Of a stretch of DNA of 46,840 nucleotides, positions 6,399 through 13,098 are shown one piece after another. Below the pieces are notes generated by a model. The model did no database searches and was not told where the DNA came from. It saw nothing but the letters and a program-made list of their open reading frames with translations. The stretch is from a virus. The stretch lies in the IMG/VR virus record IMGVR_UViG_3300033143_002990, positions 1 to 46,840 of that record; one strand, written 5' to 3'. How positions within the stretch are numbered: position 1 is the first letter of the stretch; each line of letters starts with the position of its first letter. Made by a program: the position numbers and the translations under genes.

Positions 6399-6809
6399 AT
6401 GAAGGTCCACTTATTTTCAGACGATGGTCATCACGGCGAGGATATTATAACCGTCATTTCGCGGTTTGAGCTATTAAATCACAAGCTAGAAAGCTCTGGC
6501 CGCGAGAGAATTCTCGTAGACATGCACGCTACAACACTGCCAACGTTTGATGAGCAGGGCGTTAAATACGATGTGCTTCTTTTTGACTGGGGCGGGATGT
6601 CGTTCGGTAATTCAATGCTTGAACACTTCAGTAACAGATTTATTAGATGTGCAGAGGACCGCCCGAGCAGTTATTTTGTAATCATATCAAGCATGACAAA
6701 AGATGCTATTGACGAAGCAGAAGAGGAACTCCAGTTATATCTTCCGAATGTTTACTACTCGCTGGATGAATTTTGCGGCGCGATTGAACGAGGAGAAGTA
6801 GATGTCTAA
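6399..6809 (+). CDS. Unknown protein, first gene of a coupled nuclease/Spo11-like cassette
   Basis: 136 residues. The ATG at 6399 follows GAAGGAG; an in-frame TTG at 6372 is rejected. Alternating hydrophobic strands and helices (MKVHLFSDDG, KYDVLLFDWGG, SYFVIISSM, NVYYSLDEFCGAI) suggest a receiver-like or Rossmann-like alpha/beta fold, without a complete phospho-acceptor pattern. Its last eight bases overlap the start of the next gene, and the next two junctions overlap by eight bases too, so the four genes are probably translated together. Confidence 0.65.
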   Translation: MKVHLFSDDGHHGEDIITVISRFELLNHKLESSGRERILVDMHATTLPTFDEQGVKYDVLLFDWGGMSFGNSMLEHFSNRFIRCAEDRPSSYFVIISSMTKDAIDEAEEELQLYLPNVYYSLDEFCGAIERGEVDV

Positions 6810-7593
6810 CGCTGTATTAAATGATAAGACCATAAGGGAGGCCCTCCACAAGACCTTTCTTAAAACACACGAACTGACGGGCAATAGGCGCAACGTAAAC
6901 GAGCTTACTATTGCCACCGGAGTTAACGACGGAGGCTGCGCCGTTGCCGACATCGTCCAGCTTGGAATTGACGGCGACGATGTTATTTTTAGCGGGATAG
7001 AAATAAAGGGCGAAACAGATACGCTAGTCCGGCTCCCGGGACAAATAAAAGCCTACGAAGAAGCCTTCTTCTGGAATACCTTGGTTTTAACCGAGAATCA
7101 TTATGAGAAGGCACGCAAAATAATCCCCGGAACTTGGCGCATTATAATTGCCAAGCGCGATAAGCAGGAGGTTGTTTTTGAGGAAAGCTGGCGAGGACTC
7201 CCAAACAATAAACACAGAATGCGGACTCTTTTAGAATTTATCTGGGCGACTGAAATAGCAAAAGAACTAAGGCGTCACAAAATCAAACCGTCGAGCAAGA
7301 CGCCAAACATCAACAAAATGTGCCGGGCATTTGGTGAAACCCATATAATTAAGTTTGTAATAAGCACCCTGATTGCAAGGCATGAGTGGAAGCGCCACAA
7401 ATATGAGCGTGAATATATGGACGAACAGAAGTCATTTGATAGCATAGTCCAGTGCGCTAGTTATGCTGAGAAACGAAGGCACGCCAACTGGGAATGGCGA
7501 TGGCCGCACGATACAGAAGAATGTATCTATTGCCAAAATAGAGACATGTGTACAGAAATAATAAAAGACGAGCTGGAGGATAACAATGTCTAA
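6802..7593 (+). CDS. sce7726/MmcB-like PD-(D/E)XK nuclease
   Basis: 263 residues. The signature VADIVQL followed about 15 residues later by IEIKGE (near residue 67), then LPGQIKAYEEAF and WRIIIAKRD, matches the restriction-endonuclease-like core of the sce7726/MmcB DNA-repair-associated family. The C-terminus contains CIYCQNRDMC, a possible zinc or iron-sulfur site. The gene overlaps the previous and next by eight bases each (ATGTCTAA). Substrate is unknown; DNA cleavage or repair is inferred from the family. Confidence 0.7.
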   Translation: MSNAVLNDKTIREALHKTFLKTHELTGNRRNVNELTIATGVNDGGCAVADIVQLGIDGDDVIFSGIEIKGETDTLVRLPGQIKAYEEAFFWNTLVLTENHYEKARKIIPGTWRIIIAKRDKQEVVFEESWRGLPNNKHRMRTLLEFIWATEIAKELRRHKIKPSSKTPNINKMCRAFGETHIIKFVISTLIARHEWKRHKYEREYMDEQKSFDSIVQCASYAEKRRHANWEWRWPHDTEECIYCQNRDMCTEIIKDELEDNNV

Positions 7594-8155
7594 GCCAGAG
7601 AGATACGCCGTCAGAAATAGGGACTATCCGATACTCCAAAACGATAATGGCGAGAAGTTGTGCCGCTGGTGTCAATGCGTGTTGACCGGAAGGCGCCGGG
7701 CGTATTGTAGCGATAAGTGCAGGGACGAGGTAAATATCCGGTGCGGAGATGGTTTGCTATATTATGTTTATGCTCGCGATAAAGGAATTTGCACTCACTG
7801 TGGAATGGATGTTGGAAGCGAGGAGTCCAGACTTAAAAGCCAAACAAGAAGCATCTGGCGCAATATACATGGAGTCGAATTCCACGAGCCTAGCGCGTCC
7901 AGAATGCTAGCACTATCAAGCTTTAGTGGTGGAAGGAAAACGATGCTAGACAACGCAATGAAGAGTATCGCACACAAAATACGCAATGAATATTTGATAA
8001 CAAATACATATATGTCGTGGTGGTCGGCGCATCATGTTATCGCGGTTAAAGATGGTGGCGGTTGTTGTGGGATTGAAAATATAATTACGCTTTGCGTAAA
8101 GTGCCATAAGGACGTTCACGCAGGAAGAATACAATTAAGGAGTAACAATGCCTAA
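7586..8155 (+). CDS. HNH endonuclease with N-terminal zinc-binding motif
   Basis: 189 residues. The C-terminal part has the HNH pattern: SAHHVIAVKDGG, then CGIENIITLC and VKCHKDVHAG, giving the HH, N and H residues plus structural CxxC zinc ligands. A second cysteine cluster (CRWCQCVLTG ... YCSDKC) lies near residues 26-45, and CTHCG near residue 72. It could be a homing-type or a nicking/packaging nuclease. The position between the sce7726-like nuclease and the Spo11-like gene, with 8-base overlaps on both sides, argues for a shared DNA-processing task rather than a free homing endonuclease. Confidence 0.75.
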   Translation: MSKPERYAVRNRDYPILQNDNGEKLCRWCQCVLTGRRRAYCSDKCRDEVNIRCGDGLLYYVYARDKGICTHCGMDVGSEESRLKSQTRSIWRNIHGVEFHEPSASRMLALSSFSGGRKTMLDNAMKSIAHKIRNEYLITNTYMSWWSAHHVIAVKDGGGCCGIENIITLCVKCHKDVHAGRIQLRSNNA

Positions 8156-9035
8156 GAAACAATACGCGGTTAAAAGACTATCAGAAAAGCGCCTCAAGAT
8201 TATAGCGATTGCGAACCAGATAATCGATGAGTACAGGGGACTTGGACTGAACCTAACCTTGCGCCAGCTATACTATCAGTTTGTCGCCCGCGACCTGATT
8301 CCAAACGACAACGCTAGCTATAAGCGGCTGGGCAAGACTATCAGTGATGGGCGTCGGCTGGGGCTGGTAGATTGGAGCGCTATAGAAGACCGGACGCGCA
8401 ACCTGAAGGGCCGGACGACTTGGGATAGCATCGCCCAGATTATGGACGCGACAATCGATTCCTACCATAAGGATATGTGGGCCGAGCAAGATACGCGTGT
8501 TGAGCTGTGGGTTGAGAAGGAGGCGTTGGCTGGCGTGTTTGATAGGGTTTGCCATGAATACAGCGTGCCTATTATGGCATGCCGTGGGTACATGTCCGAT
8601 TCAGAGATGTGGAACGCGGCACAACGTATACTTGCCCGCGCTAGCAATTATGGAAACATAACGCTCATCCTCCATTTTGGAGACCACGACCCCAGCGGTA
8701 TTGATATGACACGCGATATAGAAGACCGTCTGCATTTGTTCGGGGCAGGACAATATCTTGACGTCAGGCGCATCGCCCTTAACGAGGACCAAATCCAAGA
8801 ATACAATCCGCCACCAAACCCAGCGAAGGTCACCGACTCGCGGGCCAAGGAATACATCAAGAAATACGGCGACCAAAGCTGGGAGCTTGATGCCCTCGAT
8901 CCAACTACGCTTCAGAATCTGGCGGAGGACCATATTGCAAACGTTATTGATACGGGCCAGTGGGAGATAGACGAGGAAATCATCAATGGCGAGAAAGATA
9001 CTATCCGCGAATTTGTAGATTCGCTTGAGCAGTAA
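8148..9035 (+). CDS. Spo11/Topo VI-A-like TOPRIM protein (Mini-A type)
   Basis: 295 residues. The N-terminal region has LTLRQLYYQFVARDLI (near residue 37), which matches the winged-helix segment of topoisomerase VI subunit A and Spo11 where the catalytic tyrosine sits in a R-x-[IL]-YY motif. A TOPRIM domain follows: WVEKEAL (Glu near residue 122) and LILHFGDHDPSGIDM (DxD near residue 178). Stand-alone A-subunit relatives on mobile elements have been described as Mini-A. No B (GHKL ATPase) subunit is seen. It may cut or bind DNA with nucleases encoded just upstream. The start overlaps the HNH gene by eight bases. Confidence 0.8.
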   Translation: MPKKQYAVKRLSEKRLKIIAIANQIIDEYRGLGLNLTLRQLYYQFVARDLIPNDNASYKRLGKTISDGRRLGLVDWSAIEDRTRNLKGRTTWDSIAQIMDATIDSYHKDMWAEQDTRVELWVEKEALAGVFDRVCHEYSVPIMACRGYMSDSEMWNAAQRILARASNYGNITLILHFGDHDPSGIDMTRDIEDRLHLFGAGQYLDVRRIALNEDQIQEYNPPPNPAKVTDSRAKEYIKKYGDQSWELDALDPTTLQNLAEDHIANVIDTGQWEIDEEIINGEKDTIREFVDSLEQ

Positions 9036-9065
9036 ATAGGATTTGCTAACGCAAGAAAGGGATCA

Positions 9066-9245
9066 ATGATGGATTATCAAAAACAGAAAGAAGAATCCAG
9101 ACCTATAGACGAGCCAGTGGTGAAGGACGTTTCTGTCGACGAAGTTATGCAGCGAATTGAAAAGCTCGAGGCCAAGACACACCAGCTGGAACTAACCGTT
9201 GCAAGGCTGAAGAAGCAGGCGCGTGGGAAAAGGTCAGCCAGATGA
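9066..9245 (+). CDS. Small coiled-coil protein, unknown function
   Basis: 59 residues, starting ATGATG after AAAGGG. Residues of about 22-52 form a coiled coil (VMQRIEKLEAKTHQLELTV) and the C-terminus is basic (KKQARGKRSAR). Its stop overlaps the next start as ATGA, showing translational coupling. It may be an oligomerising nucleic-acid-binding peptide; no family is recognised. Confidence 0.6.
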   Translation: MMDYQKQKEESRPIDEPVVKDVSVDEVMQRIEKLEAKTHQLELTVARLKKQARGKRSAR

Positions 9246-9502
9246 TTCGGTGGAAAAAATCCAAGGGCAAAAAAAGAGAAGATGATTCTTATGTCGCTAG
9301 GCTTCCAAAAAACTGCTTTGGTGGATTGGCGCGGTATTATATAGGCCACTCCATCAATAACCTATGGACAGCATCGTTTATGGTAGGCGGCGCATGTTAT
9401 TACGTATCATCAAGGCTGCCTCTAAAAGATGCCAAGGCTTGGTGTAAGAGAAATCTCTCAATAGTGACGGATAGATTAATGAATTGTGAGTGGGCCAGAT
9501 GA
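9242..9502 (+). CDS. Unknown 86-residue basic protein
   Basis: The ATG is part of an ATGA overlap with the preceding stop. The N-terminus is lysine-rich (RWKKSKGKKRED), and the rest (FGGLARYYIGHSINNLWTASF, SSRLPLKDAKAWCKR) looks like a small alpha/beta domain. The next gene again begins in an ATGA overlap. Unknown role. Confidence 0.6.
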   Translation: MIRWKKSKGKKREDDSYVARLPKNCFGGLARYYIGHSINNLWTASFMVGGACYYVSSRLPLKDAKAWCKRNLSIVTDRLMNCEWAR

Positions 9503-9897
9503 AACATAAATCAGTCAAACTTAGAACGATAGGTCGCAGGTCGCGGCACAAGCAGTTGATGGCCGTTGCCAACCATATGATGAACGGAGACAACGCTGTC
9601 TATCTCCACAGCGTTTACGGTTACAACAACGCAGAGCAGTGGACTATCTGCGGCTGCCTGCGTGATATTTATTTAACATGGCGCAAGGGACACGGCTTTT
9701 ATTTAAGCAGGGCCATTGGAGGATATGACGCAATCGACGTTCAGCTGAATATGCTCTTCTTCCCAGCTGCGCGCGCTCGCGATATTCAGCTGGTAGACCG
9801 CCACGACGACATTAGCGTTTATATAGACGAGACCGTCTTGGTTACCGCCGCACAAAGGGTATATAACCGTATTGTGGAGCTTGATAAAAAACAGTAA
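9499..9897 (+). CDS. Unknown 132-residue protein
   Basis: It starts in an ATGA overlap at 9499; a GTG nine bases earlier is less likely. The N-terminus is basic (KHKSVKLRTIGRRSRHK). The last codons (LDKKQ, stop) are read through the A-rich upstream block of promoter P2, so coding and promoter sequence overlap here. No family is recognised. Confidence 0.6.
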   Translation: MKHKSVKLRTIGRRSRHKQLMAVANHMMNGDNAVYLHSVYGYNNAEQWTICGCLRDIYLTWRKGHGFYLSRAIGGYDAIDVQLNMLFFPAARARDIQLVDRHDDISVYIDETVLVTAAQRVYNRIVELDKKQ

Positions 9898-9943
9898 AAA
9901 ACTATAATTTATTACTTGCGCCGGTCGAGAGAGGTTGTAGTAT
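9886..9943 (+). promoter_or_regulatory. Early promoter P2 (same architecture as P1)
   Basis: A-rich block with AACAGTAAAAA (9886-9902), -35 TTGCGC (9916-9921), 16-bp spacer and -10 TAGTAT (9938-9943). The -35 box is weaker than in P1. It drives the operon beginning at 9989. Confidence 0.65.
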
Positions 9944-9952
9944 TCGTGTGTA

Positions 9953-9965
9953 GCGCATGGGGCGC
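9953..9965 (+). promoter_or_regulatory. 5'-leader hairpin with ATGGG loop, copy 2
   Basis: GCGC (9953-9956) and GCGC (9962-9965) enclose ATGGG, at the same distance from the -10 box (9 nt) as copy 1. The following GAAACGAAGGAGCAACAAAT leader is also shared with the gene at 881. Confidence 0.6.
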
Positions 9966-9988
9966 GACGAGAAACGAAGGAGCAACAA

Positions 9989-10192
9989 ATGTCTAGTATG
10001 AGCTATGTACGCTGGGAAAACACTTATGCGGATTTGGATGATTGCGCTGACTCGCTCGACACGGAAGAAGAAGTTTCAGAGCTAGAAGCACAATACCGAA
10101 TCAAGGTTCTAGCCTTGTGCCAAAGAATGGTTGCAACGGGTAAGGCCGCGCTAAGCGAGGACGAGTGGGCAGAAGTAGAGGCCAACACGTAA
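9989..10192 (+). CDS. Unknown 67-residue acidic protein
   Basis: First gene behind P2; ATG after AAGGAGCAACAA. It is rich in Asp and Glu (YADLDDCADSLDTEEEVSELEA) and helical. Unknown function; such small acidic early proteins often bind host proteins, but this is speculation. Confidence 0.65.
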   Translation: MSSMSYVRWENTYADLDDCADSLDTEEEVSELEAQYRIKVLALCQRMVATGKAALSEDEWAEVEANT

Positions 10193-10221
10193 CACGTCTT
10201 TTATCGCGAGGGAGTTACTAA

Positions 10222-10398
10222 ATGCCAACAAGAGACGAGTTTCAATTCAAATATGACTGCGTTATTCGGATGTGCGACGACGGGTGCTTGGTGGAGGCTT
10301 GGGAAACAATCGAGGAGATGCATACGGAGGCGCAGGGGCCGGATGAAAAAAAGCTGGCCGAAACCGCAGAGGGTTATTTTTTCGAGCAGAATGAATAG
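10222..10398 (+). CDS. Unknown 58-residue acidic protein
   Basis: ATG after GAGGGAG. The protein begins MPTRDEFQFKYDC, contains VEAWETIEEMHTEA and is acidic and helical overall. It lies 29 nt after the previous gene and 9 nt before the next. No family is recognised. Confidence 0.55.
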   Translation: MPTRDEFQFKYDCVIRMCDDGCLVEAWETIEEMHTEAQGPDEKKLAETAEGYFFEQNE

Positions 10399-10407
10399 GA
10401 GACCGCC

Positions 10408-10716
10408 GTGTCACTAACAATACTTAGAAGCGTCGAAGAGACATCAAACGTTATACAGGGAAGCTACTGCGTAACATCCAAAGAGCGAGCCTATGCGGCC
10501 GCACATTGTAACTGCGGAAACATAGCATACGGCGCCGTGTATCTCCGGGACGACCCAGCGCTGCTTGAATGTCCGCATTGTGGGACTGGCATTCATTGTC
10601 GGCTTGACGGATTGGTCCTGCCGCCGGAGGACTACAAGGTCACCCGCGATATGGCTGCCGACCTAGAACAGCAGATGAACCGGCAGCACTCCGGCGGGAG
10701 CGTTGACCCCCGATGA
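10408..10716 (+). CDS. Zinc-ribbon protein, unknown function
   Basis: 102 residues from a GTG start after AGGAGACC. A zinc ribbon is formed by AHCNCGNIAYG and LECPHCGTGIHC. The C-terminus is helical (MAADLEQQMNRQ). It ends in an ATGA overlap with a 26-residue membrane peptide. Unknown role. Confidence 0.65.
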   Translation: MSLTILRSVEETSNVIQGSYCVTSKERAYAAAHCNCGNIAYGAVYLRDDPALLECPHCGTGIHCRLDGLVLPPEDYKVTRDMAADLEQQMNRQHSGGSVDPR

Positions 10717-10793
10717 TATATCCAATTGGACTAATGCTGGGGGCCATCCTCGGCTCTATAATTATGTTGTGGAAAATTAAGGACCTAAAATGA
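10713..10793 (+). CDS. 26-residue single-pass membrane peptide
   Basis: The peptide begins MIYPIGLMLGAILGSIIML and ends WKIKDLK: a hydrophobic segment of about 18 residues followed by a short charged tail, so a single transmembrane helix with a positive-inside end. It starts in an ATGA overlap with the previous stop and ends in another ATGA overlap with the methyltransferase start. Coupling on both sides makes a real gene likely in spite of its size. Confidence 0.6.
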   Translation: MIYPIGLMLGAILGSIIMLWKIKDLK

Positions 10794-11719
10794 GACCACC
10801 CGTTAGCTATTACGGCGGCAAGCAGCGTATGGCCGCAAATATTATCCCGCTGATTCCACGCCATACAGTCTACGTTGAACCGTTCTGCGGTGGCGCAGCG
10901 ATTATGTTTATGAAGCCGACGCCGGATATAGAAAACTCCAACAATTACACCGAGGCTATCAACGACATTGATGGCCGGCTGGTGAATTTCTACCGTCAGC
11001 TTCGCGACAACGGGGACGAGCTGGTCCGCCAGATGGAACTAACTCCGTATTCCGAGGAAGAGCACCGGATTGCAAAAGACCTCGACTGCGAAGATAAAGT
11101 TGAAGCCGCCCGTCGGTATTGGCTCAACGTTCAGCAGAGCTTTGCACACAAAATAAGCGCAGGCTGGGGCCGGTCGGTATTTGGAAACGTCGGAGCTACC
11201 TTTGCAAACAAGGTGGCCCGCCTGCCACAATACCTAGCCCGAATGCGCAAGGTAATCATAGCAAACACGGACGCGGTTAAATTTATTGAGCAGTTTGATT
11301 CGCCGCACACCCTCTTCTATTGCGACCCACCTTACCCGGGAACAGACCAAGGACAATACAAGGGTTACACCGTCAAGGAGTTTCAGCGGCTGGTAGAAAC
11401 GCTCTCTAATATACAGGGCTCGTTTATTCTGTCGAATTACGACCAGCCAGCGATTGATATTCCGGACGACTGGGAGCGTCACGAGTTCTCCGCCTATTGT
11501 AGCGCGCACGGACGCGTCGGCAACGACCGAAGCGAGCACTGCGAGGACGACCGCGAAGCGCGCGAGCGCACAGAAGTTGTATGGCGAAAACTAAGCACCG
11601 TTGCTGTCCGGTCTGACGTCCAGAAGCTATATAACACTGGCGCGTATAACTGCTTCACCGGAGACGGCTACAAGCCAGCAGACGAAGGGCCGACATTAAT
11701 ACAAGAGGGTTTGTTTTAG
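10790..11719 (+). CDS. dam: D12-class DNA adenine-N6 methyltransferase
   Basis: 309 residues. N-terminal PPVSYYGGKQRMA (SAM-binding region), motif I VEPFCGGAAIMF and catalytic motif IV FYCDPPYPGT identify a Dam-type D12 adenine methyltransferase; the length is close to the usual 270-300. Such enzymes often methylate GATC, but specificity cannot be read with certainty. The genome itself has very few GATC sites. The start lies in an ATGA overlap. Likely function is protection of phage DNA from restriction or regulation of DNA transactions. Confidence 0.88.
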   Translation: MRPPVSYYGGKQRMAANIIPLIPRHTVYVEPFCGGAAIMFMKPTPDIENSNNYTEAINDIDGRLVNFYRQLRDNGDELVRQMELTPYSEEEHRIAKDLDCEDKVEAARRYWLNVQQSFAHKISAGWGRSVFGNVGATFANKVARLPQYLARMRKVIIANTDAVKFIEQFDSPHTLFYCDPPYPGTDQGQYKGYTVKEFQRLVETLSNIQGSFILSNYDQPAIDIPDDWERHEFSAYCSAHGRVGNDRSEHCEDDREARERTEVVWRKLSTVAVRSDVQKLYNTGAYNCFTGDGYKPADEGPTLIQEGLF

Positions 11720-11731
11720 TTAGGAATAGGC

Positions 11732-12283
11732 GTGCAGAAGAGCATTAATACAAAGATGGAAAATTATATAGCGTTTGATGCTGGACTTTGGGGTAATCAG
11801 GTCCGGCAATGGACGTCTATCAGCTTATGGTTTAAAGAGGCTATATCGGTGCGCGGGGCTAAGTATATGATACGAAGCAAAACGCCGGGACAGCTGTTAA
11901 ATACTAAGCCGATGGGCGTCGGGCGTTTAATGAAGGAGTGGACTGCCAATGGCTATTCCCACACAAATTATTATATCAACGAGTGTATTGACAACACTGG
12001 GGTAATATTAAACGCAGAGGTGATGCGTGGGCCGCGAGGCTTAGATATTATGTATTCAACCCACGCCGGGACAATGCGAGATGGGATGTGTAACGGGTGG
12101 TGTCGCGTCACCGGGCTGGCCGCAAAGCTGCTTCTACAATCTACCCTTTGCGACAAGGGCTATGCGCGGCTTAAATCAATATTGGAAGACTATCCGGGGC
12201 ATATCGTTGAGCTGACGGTCTGTCGCCAGTCAATAGGCTTGCTTGGATGGCGGACTATGATTTGGGAAGTTAGAAACTACTAA
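11732..12283 (+). CDS. Unknown 183-residue protein
   Basis: It starts at GTG after GGAATAGG; an in-frame ATG at 11756 (MENYIAF) is an alternative. The sequence has mixed alpha/beta character with NTKPMGVGRLMKEWTANGY and ILNAEVMRGPRGLDIMYS as distinctive blocks and a TLCDKGYARLKSILEDYPG helix near the end. No catalytic motif or family is recognised. Confidence 0.6.
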   Translation: MQKSINTKMENYIAFDAGLWGNQVRQWTSISLWFKEAISVRGAKYMIRSKTPGQLLNTKPMGVGRLMKEWTANGYSHTNYYINECIDNTGVILNAEVMRGPRGLDIMYSTHAGTMRDGMCNGWCRVTGLAAKLLLQSTLCDKGYARLKSILEDYPGHIVELTVCRQSIGLLGWRTMIWEVRNY

Positions 12284-12292
12284 GGAGGTCGC

Positions 12293-12496
12293 GTGTCTGC
12301 GTTTATAGAGTTTACAAATACGTGCGGAGAGCGCATAGCAATAAGAAAGAGCATCATCGTTGCGGTGCGGCGCGATTGTGACAAGGGGGTCGCAATCATT
12401 ACGGACGGCAGCGAAGGAGAAGACCCGGCCAATGGTGAATACCACGCCGTTAAAAACAAGACGTTTAACGCAATAGTAAAGGAGCTGAATAAATGA
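12293..12496 (+). CDS. Small beta-rich protein (FlbD-like pattern), unknown function
   Basis: 67 residues from GTG after an ideal AAGGAGG. The layout FIEFTNTCGERIAIRKSIIV ... GVAIITDG ... YHAVKNKTFNAIVKELN resembles small FlbD-type or phage beta-sheet proteins. It overlaps the next gene by four bases (ATGA). Confidence 0.6.
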   Translation: MSAFIEFTNTCGERIAIRKSIIVAVRRDCDKGVAIITDGSEGEDPANGEYHAVKNKTFNAIVKELNK

Positions 12497-12783
12497 AGGT
12501 TGAATATATAGCAGACTTTCGGGCTACACACGTGAATTTTCATCACAGAATTACATCAGAGATTAGCGCAGAAGATTTAATTCGCCAATGTAACGATTAT
12601 TTTGTTTCTCAAATGCTCCCGCCATTCGCACGATGGGTTCTCCTCCATAAACAAGACGGGACTCTTTGCTATACGTGTCCGCCGACTGGGGAGGCAAGGG
12701 TTACAATAAGAAGATATGTTAGACAGACGCTACTCGAGGAACTGACGCCGCTTAGGCCAATAAAAAACAGTAAAAAAACATAG
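12493..12783 (+). CDS. Unknown 96-residue protein
   Basis: It begins in an ATGA overlap. Contains SAEDLIRQCNDYFVSQMLPP and CYTCPPTGEARVTIRRYVR. The C-terminal codons (PIKNSKKT) are read from the A-rich block of promoter P3, so this gene end is constrained by the promoter, as with the gene before P2. No family is recognised. Confidence 0.55.
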   Translation: MKVEYIADFRATHVNFHHRITSEISAEDLIRQCNDYFVSQMLPPFARWVLLHKQDGTLCYTCPPTGEARVTIRRYVRQTLLEELTPLRPIKNSKKT

Positions 12784-12819
12784 AAAACAACTTGCAATAT
12801 TTTAGGCCCACGCTAATAT
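12762..12819 (+). promoter_or_regulatory. Early promoter P3 (same architecture as P1)
   Basis: A-rich block with AACAGTAAAAA and ACATAGAAAAC (12762-12788) nearly identical to P1, -35 TTGCAA (12792-12797), 16-bp spacer and -10 TAATAT (12814-12819). It drives the small gene at 12862 and possibly the replication operon. Confidence 0.7.
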
Positions 12820-12826
12820 GTATACA

Positions 12827-12841
12827 CCTGCATGGGGCAGG
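12827..12841 (+). promoter_or_regulatory. 5'-leader hairpin with ATGGG loop, copy 3
   Basis: CCTGC (12827-12831) pairs with GCAGG (12837-12841) around ATGGG. The stem differs from copies 1 and 2 on both sides, so base pairing is kept by compensatory change while the loop is unchanged. Confidence 0.65.
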
Positions 12842-12861
12842 CAAGAAAGAGGAGGAACGAG

Positions 12862-13047
12862 ATGAACGATTCAGAACGAGTAAAAAAGATTTACGCCGAG
12901 GCGACCGATTTGCTTTTTGACCTAGAGGTCAAGCAGACCATCGACCGAGGCGAGTTTGATGCGCGGATAATTAAGTGCATCAGCGGGCTTGATGCCATAG
13001 GCGGCAATGAGGCCGACTTGGCGATTCTTTGTATTGAGGAATTTTAG
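12862..13047 (+). CDS. Unknown 61-residue protein
   Basis: ATG after GGAGGAACG. Helical and acidic (NDSERVKKIYAEATDLLFDL, then RIIKCISGLDAIGGNEADLA). An earlier in-frame ATG at 12832 is the one inside the leader hairpin loop and lacks a ribosome site. It is the only gene between P3 and the hairpin/terminator at 13063. Confidence 0.6.
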   Translation: MNDSERVKKIYAEATDLLFDLEVKQTIDRGEFDARIIKCISGLDAIGGNEADLAILCIEEF

Positions 13048-13062
13048 GGGAGGGACTGGGAC

Positions 13063-13087
13063 GGGGGCGAAAGCCCCCTCCTTTTTT
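13063..13087 (+). terminator. Intrinsic terminator-like hairpin in the thyX leader
   Basis: GGGGGC (13063-13068) and GCCCCC (13073-13078) with a GAAA loop, then TCC and six T. The downstream CCTCC (13077-13081) can alternatively pair with the thyX ribosome site GGAGG (13090-13094), so the two structures are mutually exclusive. It may terminate, attenuate or gate thyX expression. Confidence 0.65.
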
Positions 13088-13098
13088 CTGGAGGAACG

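Noticed and set aside
7586-8155. Free-standing homing endonuclease
   Set aside because: The gene is tightly coupled by 8-base overlaps on both sides and interrupts nothing; a cassette role is more likely.
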